Shown here: one piece after another, positions 18,085 through 26,381 of the stretch | Numbering within the stretch: the first letter of the stretch is position 1 | Layout of the letters: each line of letters begins with the position of its first letter | From: Paracoccaceae bacterium | GTDB taxonomy: Bacteria; Pseudomonadota; Alphaproteobacteria; Rhodobacterales; Rhodobacteraceae | Assembly: GCA_024227755.1 (NCBI GenBank) | Contig: JAAEUB010000142.1 | Span: 1-36,583, forward strand | Length of the DNA stretch: 36,583 nucleotides | Reading direction: 5' to 3' | Program-made: the position numbers and the translations under genes | The notes under the pieces: generated by a model | Told to the model about the DNA's origin: nothing | The model's database searches: none | What the model saw: only the letters and a program-made list of their open reading frames with translations

Positions 18085-18127
18085 AAGAAAATTCGAATTT
18101 TCTTGGTAAATATCTTCGAAGAAATTT
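18085..18127. repeat. Paired TTCGAA-centred palindromes, copy A (pyrC-pyrE)
   Basis: A perfect 20-base palindrome at 18085-18104 (core AAAATTCGAATTTT) is followed by GGT and a near-perfect 20-base one at 18108-18127 (core TCTTCGAAGA, one mismatch). The first is identical to 27320-27339. It lies between pyrC and pyrE and could form hairpins in their shared transcript. Confidence 0.75.
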
Positions 18128-18135
18128 GCGGTGCT

Positions 18136-19173
18136 TCATTGCACGACCCAATGCAAAGGAAAGCCGGGGTCGAAAAGACTGACCGGACCTTCGTCGGAGT
18201 TGATTTTGGTTGGGTAGGCAACCGGCGCGCCCTTGGTCAGGGTGATGCGTTCCTCATTGGCGGGCAGCCCGTAAAAGTCGGGGCCGTTCAGCGAGGTGAA
18301 AGCCTCGAGATGTTCAAGCGCGCCTTCGGCCTCGAACACTTCTGCAAGACAGGACATGGTATTGGTGGCGCTGAAACAGCCAGCACAGCCACAGGCGGTT
18401 TCCTTCAACTGGTCGACATGCGGCGCCGAATCTGTGCCGAGGAAAAAACGCGCATCGCCAGAGGTTGCGGCGGCGACAAGGGCCAGGCGGTGGTCCTCGC
18501 GTTTGGCAACTGGCAGGCAATAATAATGCGGCTTGATACCCCCGACCAGAATGTGGTTTCGATTGATGATCAGATGATGCGTGGTGATGGTTGCGGCAAG
18601 GTTTTTATCCGCGGATTTGACGTAATCCACCCCGTCTTCGGTGGTGATATGCTCCATCACTATTTTAAGGTTCGGGTGCGCCTTGCGAATGGGGTCAAGG
18701 ACACGGTCGATAAACACCTTTTCGCGGTCGAAGATGTCAATTTCCGGGTCCGTAACCTCGCCGTGAACACAAAGGGGAAGTCCAATTTCAGACATGCGTT
18801 CAAATACATCGCGGACTTTGTTAAAGTCGCTGACTCCGGAGGCGGAATTGGTCGTGGCACCTGCGGGATAAAGTTTTACCGCCGTGATCAGTCCCGCTTT
18901 CGCGGCTTGTGCCACGTCATCTGGGTCAGTGTTTTCGGTCAGATAAAGCGTCATCAGAGGGGTGAAATCTATGCCTTGTGGTATGGCTGCCAGAATACGA
19001 CCCTGGTACGCCGCGGCATCTGCGCCGGTCACAACCGGAGGGACAAGGTTCGGCATGATGATGGCGCGGGCAAAATGACGGGTGGTTTCGGGCAATACGG
19101 CCCTGAGCATCGCGCCATCGCGCAGATGCAGATGCCAGTCATCGGGGCGTCTTATTGTCAGCTTCATGCTCAT
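18136..19173 (-). CDS. pyrC: Dihydroorotase
   Basis: PyrC cyclises carbamoyl aspartate to dihydroorotate. The product of about 345 residues is the short E. coli-like class. Zinc ligands are seen in [10 protein letters not shown] (H14, H16). The lysine expected to be carboxylated lies in [13 protein letters not shown] (K100). Further His residues lie in LCVHGEV and MEHITT, and the catalytic Asp in GTDSAPH. Starts at GTG 19179, ATG 19173 and ATG 19167 are all possible; none has a strong Shine-Dalgarno sequence, and I chose 19173. Its end lies 8 bases from the palindrome separating it from pyrE. Confidence 0.95.
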   Translation of the reverse strand: MSMKLTIRRPDDWHLHLRDGAMLRAVLPETTRHFARAIIMPNLVPPVVTGADAAAYQGRILAAIPQGIDFTPLMTLYLTENTDPDDVAQAAKAGLITAVKLYPAGATTNSASGVSDFNKVRDVFERMSEIGLPLCVHGEVTDPEIDIFDREKVFIDRVLDPIRKAHPNLKIVMEHITTEDGVDYVKSADKNLAATITTHHLIINRNHILVGGIKPHYYCLPVAKREDHRLALVAAATSGDARFFLGTDSAPHVDQLKETACGCAGCFSATNTMSCLAEVFEAEGALEHLEAFTSLNGPDFYGLPANEERITLTKGAPVAYPTKINSDEGPVSLFDPGFPLHWVVQ

Positions 19174-19308
19174 CGGCACGAGGGATAGCGCGTCATGGCG
19201 CCGGGAGCCAGCGGTTTTCAGACCTTGAGGCGATCAAAGATCGAGAGTGCTTTTGGAGGCAGACCAGTTTGCTGTCCGCATTTCGACGACGTGCCCTGCC
19301 TGCCGATT

Positions 19309-20175
19309 TTAGTTGGTCAGGTCTATTAAGATCCTGCGCCTGCGGATGCGTTTTGCCGTTTCATATGCCTTGGTGAACCAGAGCCGTAGACGATACCCAC
19401 GTCGGCCCGTTTTCAGGAGGCGATTAAACAAGGTGCTGTCAAGCTCGCCTTTGGCCGCCGCCTGAACAACTGCTGGCAGGACATTCATGCTGATCAAATC
19501 AATCTCGATATCCGAGCCAAAGTGACGGCAAGGCAGGGATCGTACATTCTTAGATTTGAAAAGTCTGGCATGCATGGCGTCTTCGCAAACCTCAGGGTCA
19601 AAGACGACAAATACCTGCCCCGCGTTTTCACACATTTCCGGGGCATAGCCATAGCGGTCGCTGAAAGAAACGTCGCGCATCGCCGGGAAGCGTTTGTCCC
19701 AATCGGCATGGGCCGGGTCAAGGGTTGCCTGCGGTGAGACAAGAATAATATCGGCACCCGTGGCCACGACCGAGAACGCCGCCGCAGCGTAACCACACAT
19801 ATCGGCGCCGTAGAAAACCACCCGGTCAAAATCTTCAAAAAACCCGTCGTCAACCAACCGGTCGAAGTAACCATAAACGAAGTGCGAGCGAAACCAGCTG
19901 TCCTGATGGGCGATGAGGCAAAGGCTGGACCAGTCCTGGCCCTCGCTTAAGCGCCAGCCCAGTGGTTTTCCGGAAGGGTCGTCGGCACGGATATCCTCGG
20001 CACGCTCGAAGGTGACGAGCAAGGTGGTACCTTCGTCGCTGAACACCACCGAGTGGTGCTTGCCGATGGGCTCAAAATAACCGCGCGTTTCACCTTGCTC
20101 TTCCAGCTGTTCCAGCCAATCGCTGAAACTTACCGGGTCGGTGTTCGCCGTGTCGGTTATTGCGCCAATGCCCAT
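19309..20175 (-). CDS. Alpha/beta-hydrolase-like protein, often labelled PAPS reductase
   Basis: The 288-residue protein looks like a diverged alpha/beta hydrolase. At about residues 120-131 it has FYGADMCGYAAAA where hydrolases have a nucleophile elbow (GxSxG); here the expected Ser is Asp125. IILVSPQATLDP follows. The C-terminus is very basic (RRGYRLRLWF, KRIRRRR). From memory, homologues in Rhodobacteraceae are often named 'phosphoadenosine phosphosulfate reductase', but I see no feature of that enzyme. ATG 20175 has AGGAG upstream. It lies 136 bases downstream of a glycosyltransferase on the same strand and may belong to that cluster. Function unknown. Confidence 0.65.
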   Translation of the reverse strand: MGIGAITDTANTDPVSFSDWLEQLEEQGETRGYFEPIGKHHSVVFSDEGTTLLVTFERAEDIRADDPSGKPLGWRLSEGQDWSSLCLIAHQDSWFRSHFVYGYFDRLVDDGFFEDFDRVVFYGADMCGYAAAAFSVVATGADIILVSPQATLDPAHADWDKRFPAMRDVSFSDRYGYAPEMCENAGQVFVVFDPEVCEDAMHARLFKSKNVRSLPCRHFGSDIEIDLISMNVLPAVVQAAAKGELDSTLFNRLLKTGRRGYRLRLWFTKAYETAKRIRRRRILIDLTN

Positions 20176-20311
20176 GGTTAACTCCTGTCTGTTTAGCTGC
20201 ATATTTTTGTTGGTTCATTTATGCGCAGCGAAAACGGGTCAAATAAGGGGGGATATGTGTCAATATCGGGGAAATGTGCGCACCAAATTGGCCATTGTTG
20301 CCAAGTTGGGA

Positions 20312-21355
20312 TCAATCCTTAGTTGTGTTAGCGGATTGTGCATGCTGGAACAGTCGTCGGGCCAATGCCACCGGCATGGGACGCGCCGACGGGGTCATGA
20401 TCAGACGACCAAGAAGGGCGCGGTTCGGTTCCTCTTTCAAAAGCTCGGCAAGGCGGGACTTTCGCCACGAAACCGCAGCCTCGTGCAGGCGCATAAGTTG
20501 TGGATCAGCCCGTAATTCGGCCAGCGGGCCATCGCGAAGCCTGTCTGCGGCGCGAATCGAGTTATCTTCGACCGCGCACCAATTGCGTTCGCTCCAATAA
20601 TCCAGCCCCAGCAAGTCGGCGTCATGTACCGCGCGGCCCCGGTCACGTTTCAGGATATAGCTTTCCATTGCGCCAAGCGGGTAGTGATTTAGCTGTACCA
20701 GCCCATAGTTTTTACGTCCGAAGGGCGAAAATATTTGTTTGCGGCGAAATCTGGGATCAAGCTCACGACCCTCGCCGTCATACCAGCGGGTTTTATCAAC
20801 CTCGCCATCGACTGGACTGCGGGGCCGGTGAACGCCCAGTTTTCCGTATGCACCGTTGTTTTTATAGAGTGTTTTGAACATGAAGGCGCGCCACGGCCAT
20901 GGCATTAGTTCGGGTGCAGCACGGGTGAAACTTTCGCTTACCGGAGCGTCAACATATTCAACTTGCCCGCAATTGCCAAACAGCCGCCAGGTCAGGGTGA
21001 TGGCGTCCGCCTTGGGCAGGGCGGCGATTAGCGCGCCAAGGGTGTTGTCGCCGGTGTGAATATTGACGAATTCGTCAATATCGAGGGTCAGCAGCCAGTC
21101 AGCGTTTTTAACCAACGGGTGCTTGTCTGCGGTCTTCAGGGCAGTCCATTGCACCCCTCCGGTATGAGGGCCATCGTTGCGAATGTGGCAAAGCCAGCCC
21201 ATTTCCTCAAGCCGGTCGAGCATGGCGTCGGTGCCATCATCGCAATCATTCGAGAAAACCAGAAAATCGGTAAAACCAATGCCCCGGTGATGGGCCAGCC
21301 ATTCAAGCACAAACGCGCCTTCGTTGCGTATGGTGAGAACGGCTGTGGCCTTCAT
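20312..21355 (-). CDS. Glycosyltransferase family 2-type protein (first copy)
   Basis: This 347-residue protein has a GT-A fold beginning AVLTIRNEGAFVLEWLAHHRGIG, then SNDCDDGTDAMLDRL and the metal/nucleotide-sugar motif LDIDEF (DxD at residues 92-94). A later block, LNHYPLGAMESYILKRDRGRAVH, is shared with the other two glycosyltransferases here. It resembles the Glyco_tranf_2_4/DUF23-like group found in marine alphaproteobacteria. Acceptor and sugar cannot be told. No membrane segment is seen, so it should act in the cytoplasm. It begins two bases after the FkbM gene's stop, suggesting coupling. Confidence 0.85.
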   Translation of the reverse strand: MKATAVLTIRNEGAFVLEWLAHHRGIGFTDFLVFSNDCDDGTDAMLDRLEEMGWLCHIRNDGPHTGGVQWTALKTADKHPLVKNADWLLTLDIDEFVNIHTGDNTLGALIAALPKADAITLTWRLFGNCGQVEYVDAPVSESFTRAAPELMPWPWRAFMFKTLYKNNGAYGKLGVHRPRSPVDGEVDKTRWYDGEGRELDPRFRRKQIFSPFGRKNYGLVQLNHYPLGAMESYILKRDRGRAVHDADLLGLDYWSERNWCAVEDNSIRAADRLRDGPLAELRADPQLMRLHEAAVSWRKSRLAELLKEEPNRALLGRLIMTPSARPMPVALARRLFQHAQSANTTKD

Positions 21356-21357
21356 CC

Positions 21358-22089
21358 CTACCAGTCCTTCAAAAAGGCCACGACCTTTTTATTCGAGGGT
21401 TTGGGGAAGTAGGTCAGCCCAGCCTTATGCATGGCGTCAAAAACCGCCTTAACACCCTTTTGCCCGATCCATTGCGGGTGCAGCTCAATCACCGCGCCGC
21501 GAAGTGATGAAAGATCAGCATATGGCAGTATTTTCGCCTCGGCACCTTCAATGTCACAAACCAGAAAACTTGGTTTGATTTCTTTGAAAGTTGCTTTGAT
21601 CCCGCGCACCTCAATTTCTTCGACCGATATCACCGGGCTGTTTTTACCTTCTGGTTCTTCCTCCATGGATGAGGCAAGGAAGTTTTCACGGATGTAGAAA
21701 TTGGCCTTGCCTTTGCGTTGGCCAAGAAGAGCATTGTGAACCTCAACATTGTCCACATCGTTGGCTTCGTGCATATGCTTGATATGGGGGATAAGGGCTG
21801 GGTTGGCTTCAAAGGCATAAACCTTGGATACGTTGCGGTTTCGTGCCATGAAGGTGGACATATAGCCGATGCCAGCGCCCAGTTCGATCACCACATCTTC
21901 GGGCCGGACCATTGCCTTGACCGCTTCCACCTCGCGTCGTTCATAATTGCCCAATCTCAAGGCTCGACGGCGTTTCCGGTCGATAATACGGGTGTCATTG
22001 GGTATTCTCATTCCGCGCGAGCGGAAGAACTCGGGCGTACCTTTGGGGTGCTCAACCTGAAATGATGCCTGGGGCAAGTTATCTTTCAT
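21358..22089 (-). CDS. FkbM-family methyltransferase
   Basis: FkbM-type enzymes are SAM-dependent O-methyltransferases, often acting on sugars or polyketides. The 243-residue product has the SAM-binding glycine motif IELGAGIGYMS from about residue 68, then VYAFEANP and ISVEEIEV, and FLVCDIEGAEAKIL, a standard FkbM motif. It ends with the family's weak C-terminal strands and KKVVAFLKDW. ATG 22089 with AAGGA seven bases upstream is preferred to GTG 22107. Between two glycosyltransferase genes, it probably methylates a glycan or its precursor; that is inference. Confidence 0.87.
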   Translation of the reverse strand: MKDNLPQASFQVEHPKGTPEFFRSRGMRIPNDTRIIDRKRRRALRLGNYERREVEAVKAMVRPEDVVIELGAGIGYMSTFMARNRNVSKVYAFEANPALIPHIKHMHEANDVDNVEVHNALLGQRKGKANFYIRENFLASSMEEEPEGKNSPVISVEEIEVRGIKATFKEIKPSFLVCDIEGAEAKILPYADLSSLRGAVIELHPQWIGQKGVKAVFDAMHKAGLTYFPKPSNKKVVAFLKDW

Positions 22090-22134
22090 CCTGATGTCCT
22101 TTCTCACTTACTACTTCACATTTTCAACAAAGAC

Positions 22135-24480
22135 CTAGTTGTCCATATCCAGAGCGAGTGAGAATGCCACGCGCTCCAATTCAGTCAGTTTTGTTTCCAG
22201 CGCCTGAGCATAAAGGTCCGAAAACTCAGGGTTTTGGTGCAACTCGGCAGCTTTTGCCTTGTGCCATGCCAGCCCCGCCTCGTGCAGCGCCAGTAAATCC
22301 GTATCTGCACACAGTCGCTCAAGTTCGGCGCGCAGGCGCGGGATGTTGCGTTTGATGGTGTTGTCGGGATTGTCCGACCAGTCCATGCGCACCCAGTAAT
22401 TGATGCCGATGGAGCGATCGACATGTAATGCGCGACCACGCTGGCGTTTTATCAGGTAACTTTCGGCCGAGCGCAGCGCATAATGGTTAAGCTGCAGCAG
22501 GTCATAGCCGACGGTTTTAAGGTTGCTGCGCCAGCCCTTGTCTTTCACTTCATCGCTTATCGGTTGTCCCGAGCCATTGACCCATGCAACCTTGCCGCGC
22601 TTACCTTCTTTCAGCTTATTAGGCCGGTGGCAGGACAGCTTTTCATAGGCACCGATGTTTTTGACCATCGCCTTGAAGCCCCAGACGATGTGCGGCTTGG
22701 GGCAGTGTTTTGGGGCGGCGTGGTCGAACTGGTCGATAACCAGCTTTTCGTTCAGTCGTGTGACGTTATTGTGACCAAACAGCCGCCAGGTCATCGCCAC
22801 GTTGGTGGCGTCTGGCACCCGTGCCAGAAAATCGTCGAGTGTGCCGTTACCAACGCGCACATTGATGAACTCATCCACGTCGATGTGAATGACCCATTCA
22901 GCGTTTTTAATCACGGGTTCGTTCAGTGACTGGTTCAGGGCGTATTGCTGTGGTGAATTACCCTTCCAGTTGTCGTTATTGCGGTGCTCAAGCACGCCAA
23001 GTTCCTGCAACCTGTCCAAAAGCTGGGAAGTGCCGTCGGAACAGGCATTGGTGTAGATGATGAAATTGTCGATACCGATGGACCGGTGATAGGCGACCCA
23101 TTCAAGAATGTATGGCGCCTCGTCCTTCATGCAGCCGACAATAACCTTGCCTGAATTTCCTTTTGGCAGGTCGCGGCGGGTGATTTCGCTATAGGGTGCT
23201 GCCAGTTCCGCCTCGTTCACCCGACCAGTATTGTTATGCGGGGCAAAGCGGCCACCGTTCAGGTCGGCAAAGTTTTCCTGTGCCTGTTTGCTCAGGAGCT
23301 TTTGCGCCACCGGGCTAAGGGTGGTTTCCTTCTCAGTTTCAATGCTTTCGCGTGTTTCCTTTAGCGCCGCGCGGGTGGAATTATTGATCCGAGGTAAAAT
23401 GGCGGTGACAAATTGGCTGGCCCGAAATCCTCTGGTGGCGTCAGCCTCGCTCCAGATCGGCAGGGCGCGGTCGCGTTTCAGGCTGTAGCGGGTCAATGCG
23501 CGGTGTTTTTTCAAAAGGGATCTGTTGCCCTTTTCAAAGTGCTTTGAGAAACCCACTAAAGTGCCAGGAGCAATCGGGTCGCCATCAACGCTGACCGAGG
23601 TTAAAAGCCGTCGCCAAAGTTGGCGCGGTATGATGCGGCCCTTGCCCAGAAGGGCGACCAGAAGGGTGTTTATTTGACGCATCCGTGCAAGGCTGGCAGC
23701 CGATAGCTGAGCGGGATGGTGAATATCAGATACTTTGCCAATATTATCAGTAATATCAAACGTTTCGCAGGTTTCTTTAACGATCAGATCACTGGTGAAG
23801 CATAACGGGTCGTAGGGGCGGAATGTCACGCTATCTGGTCCAAAAACCTGTTCCCAGGCATCCTGAAGCCCGACATAATCCAGCCAGAACGGGGGTGCCT
23901 GAATATCCGGGAAAGCATGGGCAGCAGGGTTGAATTCTTTCCACCCTTCCAATGCCAAATCATGCCAGCTTGCGCCAGCTTCCGGTTTCGTGCTGTCGGC
24001 CAACTCGATTTCCTGAGCCAGAGACGCGGTACGCCCGGAAAGTATGGCCTCGCCGTAATGGCGCGTTAAGACCCGCGCCTGTTCATCGAGATGGGCGACA
24101 ATAGTAATGTCGTCAGACAGAGGCAGTAATAGTGCGCGCAGCCGCTCAATGGCGCTTTTGGTGGGAAGGGTGCAAAGCTGCTCGGCTGACAGGATAAGCG
24201 TATGCGGATCGTGCTTGGCCACTTCGTCGGACAATTCGCGGGCAAGCTTCTCACGCAAGCTTTGTTGTTTTTCAGGCGTGGCAGCACCGCGGTTAAAACG
24301 CAGATTATCGACGTCGGCGGGGTCGCTGACCGCCATATAAAGCCGCGTATGGTTGGAGCCACCGGCCGCGCGTGGGAAAAGAATACCCTTTTTTGCCAGC
24401 AGATCGCGCTTTTCCTGCAACACCGCTTGGATGTCTTTAGCACCGCACTCGCTGAGGCCGATATGTAGGATAACTCTCAC
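22135..24480 (-). CDS. Fusion: degenerate sulfotransferase-like domain plus glycosyltransferase
   Basis: This 781-residue protein has two parts. Residues 1 to about 270 resemble a sulfotransferase-like P-loop protein: HIGLSECGAKDIQAVL at 6-21 lines up with the usual HIGxxKTGTxxIQxxL, and NHTRLYMA follows. The Lys-Thr pair of the phosphosulfate-binding loop is replaced by Glu-Cys, so PAPS chemistry may be lost. A linker to about 440 is rich in Lys, Arg and Glu. From about residue 442 there is a GT-A domain: GKVIVGCMKDEAPYILEWVAYHRSIG, DVDEF near 534, and LNHYALRSAESYLIKRQRGRALH. The GTG start overlaps the stop of the upstream sulfotransferase as GTGA. No frameshift is seen. Confidence 0.83.
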   Translation of the reverse strand: MRVILHIGLSECGAKDIQAVLQEKRDLLAKKGILFPRAAGGSNHTRLYMAVSDPADVDNLRFNRGAATPEKQQSLREKLARELSDEVAKHDPHTLILSAEQLCTLPTKSAIERLRALLLPLSDDITIVAHLDEQARVLTRHYGEAILSGRTASLAQEIELADSTKPEAGASWHDLALEGWKEFNPAAHAFPDIQAPPFWLDYVGLQDAWEQVFGPDSVTFRPYDPLCFTSDLIVKETCETFDITDNIGKVSDIHHPAQLSAASLARMRQINTLLVALLGKGRIIPRQLWRRLLTSVSVDGDPIAPGTLVGFSKHFEKGNRSLLKKHRALTRYSLKRDRALPIWSEADATRGFRASQFVTAILPRINNSTRAALKETRESIETEKETTLSPVAQKLLSKQAQENFADLNGGRFAPHNNTGRVNEAELAAPYSEITRRDLPKGNSGKVIVGCMKDEAPYILEWVAYHRSIGIDNFIIYTNACSDGTSQLLDRLQELGVLEHRNNDNWKGNSPQQYALNQSLNEPVIKNAEWVIHIDVDEFINVRVGNGTLDDFLARVPDATNVAMTWRLFGHNNVTRLNEKLVIDQFDHAAPKHCPKPHIVWGFKAMVKNIGAYEKLSCHRPNKLKEGKRGKVAWVNGSGQPISDEVKDKGWRSNLKTVGYDLLQLNHYALRSAESYLIKRQRGRALHVDRSIGINYWVRMDWSDNPDNTIKRNIPRLRAELERLCADTDLLALHEAGLAWHKAKAAELHQNPEFSDLYAQALETKLTELERVAFSLALDMDN

Positions 24481-25133
24481 TGGGTTACGCTTTCTTTGCC
24501 TGCCTGATCAGCGGGGCGGTTTCGATTGGCATTGGCAATGCCCCACCACGGCAGGTCACGGCCAATAAAGGCGGAAACTTTAGCTTTGGCATCGGGGTCT
24601 TCAATGCTATAGGCCAGAAAATCTTTCGAATTACCAAATACTTGCCGACAGAAGGCAGTATGACCTTCGATCCAGCGGATGCGGTCCCCGTCTGACTTTC
24701 CCCAGCCTGAGGGTAGTCCGGGAACCGAAGCTTTTGGCAGGCGGCTGCGGCCCAGATTTGACCAGCGCCCTATCGAGTCTGACATTTCGGCCGCGTCACG
24801 AATTGTCAGGATGAACTTGGCGCCGGGATGGTGCGCGCGGATCGCGGATATCAGCCCCCAATCGGTTTGCGGCCACAGGTTCAGCCCCTCGCGGACAATG
24901 TCAATCTCGCTGAAGGCGTCAAATTCCTCCATCATTGCCAAGGGGTCGCCGGTATTGAAATACCCGCGATACATCAGGCGCCCGACAAAGGCGCGCTTGA
25001 GGCGATCACCATCGCTTTGCCCGGCCCGGATGCGCCAGTCTGCGACCCTCAGCCCGGCCTCGGAAAGTGCTTTGCCCAGAGAGGTGGTGCCAGATTTCGG
25101 CAATCCCAGATTTATCACCCTAAGCCGCGCCAT
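24477..25133 (-). CDS. Sulfotransferase family protein
   Basis: The 218-residue product has the canonical 5'-phosphosulfate loop near its start, LGLPKSGTTSLGKAL (PKSGTT at 12-17). A later KFILTIRDAAEMSDSIGRW fits the 3'-phosphate-binding region (usual form R...S). Such enzymes move sulfate from PAPS to a hydroxyl or amino group, often on glycans. No membrane segment or signal peptide is seen, so it is cytoplasmic. It begins within the stop of the upstream glycosyltransferase (TGATG) and overlaps the downstream fusion gene by four bases. Substrate unknown; the neighbours point to a carbohydrate. Confidence 0.85.
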   Translation of the reverse strand: MARLRVINLGLPKSGTTSLGKALSEAGLRVADWRIRAGQSDGDRLKRAFVGRLMYRGYFNTGDPLAMMEEFDAFSEIDIVREGLNLWPQTDWGLISAIRAHHPGAKFILTIRDAAEMSDSIGRWSNLGRSRLPKASVPGLPSGWGKSDGDRIRWIEGHTAFCRQVFGNSKDFLAYSIEDPDAKAKVSAFIGRDLPWWGIANANRNRPADQAGKESVTQ

Positions 25134-26161
25134 CAGGTCAGCTCCAGCAATTCAAGCAGGGCCTGTTCTTTTTCGCCAATCGCTGAGGCCGTCAAAAGCT
25201 GAGACCGCATTTCCTGATATTCCGGCTGCGCCAGTAATTCGTCGCGCTTGGCAATATGAAGCGCCACTGTTTTTGCGTGCAGCTTGGCGATTTCAGGCTC
25301 TGCTAAAAGCGCCTTCATCTCTTTCTTAAGTCTGGGCAACAGACGCTGGATCGAAGTTTCATGCCACCCGGCATCATTGCGCTCGCGCCAATAAAGGTCG
25401 TCAAAGGCCCGGTTTTCACGGTTCACATCGCCGCGGTCATTCTTGACCATATAACTGTCGAGCGAACGCAGCGCATAGTGGTTCAAAGTGGCAAAGTCGC
25501 GTGCGCCCTGGGCTGGAAATTTGCGGATACGGTTCTTGTTGGCGGCGGCGCGAAACTTCCACTGCACCTCGCGGCCCGAGCCATCCGTCCAAACGGGCCG
25601 GTCCTCTTTAGCGACGTCTTTTTTGATGAAGGGTCGGTGCGCACCGATATACGCCATTGGAAAGTCTTTACGAAACAGGGTTTTAACTTCGATGGCTGTT
25701 TGGTCGGTCCAGATATCCGGGTTGTGGGTCTTGGTGAATTGTCCGATCACAGGGCGATCTTCAAACGCCTCGATGCCTTGATTTGCAAAGAACTGGAATG
25801 TGACAGATATGGCATGTGGGTTTTTGCAGGCCGCAATCAGTTCGGGAATTGTGCCTTTTCCTCCATGAATGTTCAAAAACTCATCGACATCGGCGACCCA
25901 GACCCAGTCGGCCTGTCTTACCACCTTTTGCTTGCGCGCGTCTTTAAGCGCCTCCATCTGGTAGGCGCGGCCCTGGGCCGGATTGGGCAAGTGCTGAACA
26001 ATTCCGCGCGCCGCTAAGGCGTCCAGCAATGTGTCGGTTCCATCCGTGCAATCATTTGAATAAAAAAGGAAATCCGTGACGCCAATCAGGCGGTTGAAGG
26101 CAATCCATTCGATCAGGAACGGGCCTTCGTTTTTCACACAGGTTACCGCGGTGATGCGCAT
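25133..26161 (-). CDS. Glycosyltransferase family 2-type protein (second copy)
   Basis: The first gene of the minus-strand cluster encodes a 342-residue relative of the copy at 20312. It begins AVTCVKNEGPFLIEWIAFNRLIG, then SNDCTDGTDTLLDAL, VADVDEF (DxD at 91-93), and LNHYALRSLDSYMVKNDRGD near residue 230. The C-terminal third is helical and charged. The ATG at 26161 is preceded by GGGGGCGG. A 10-base palindrome, GACTATAGTC, lies at 26179-26188 just upstream, but no convincing promoter was found. Its stop overlaps the sulfotransferase start by one base, so the two are likely coupled. Confidence 0.86.
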   Translation of the reverse strand: MRITAVTCVKNEGPFLIEWIAFNRLIGVTDFLFYSNDCTDGTDTLLDALAARGIVQHLPNPAQGRAYQMEALKDARKQKVVRQADWVWVADVDEFLNIHGGKGTIPELIAACKNPHAISVTFQFFANQGIEAFEDRPVIGQFTKTHNPDIWTDQTAIEVKTLFRKDFPMAYIGAHRPFIKKDVAKEDRPVWTDGSGREVQWKFRAAANKNRIRKFPAQGARDFATLNHYALRSLDSYMVKNDRGDVNRENRAFDDLYWRERNDAGWHETSIQRLLPRLKKEMKALLAEPEIAKLHAKTVALHIAKRDELLAQPEYQEMRSQLLTASAIGEKEQALLELLELT

Positions 26162-26381
26162 TACACCGCCCCCGATCTGACTATAGTCATTCGCATATTA
26201 CTGCCCGCCCTTGATGCCGGTTGTCCCGGTCTAACGCGTGATTGTTGCCAATACATGTGACAGTTTGCGCCATTTAGGTCAATATTTGCCTAAACGTGAA
26301 CAATCGACTGTTGCCTATAGGTTGGCGGTGCTTGACCCTGCGGCGTTCGCGTGGCCTGATCAGGCAAAACGGGGGCGAATA

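Noticed and set aside
17944-19188. Long plus-strand open frame (414 codons) opposite pyrC and the pyrE start
   Set aside because: It lies antisense to clear dihydroorotase coding sequence, has no family features and no good start; long shadow frames are common in GC-rich DNA.
26179-26188. GACTATAGTC palindrome as the glycan cluster operator
   Set aside because: Ten bases with a TATAGT core is likely by chance, and no matching -35 box was found; it was not listed as a feature.
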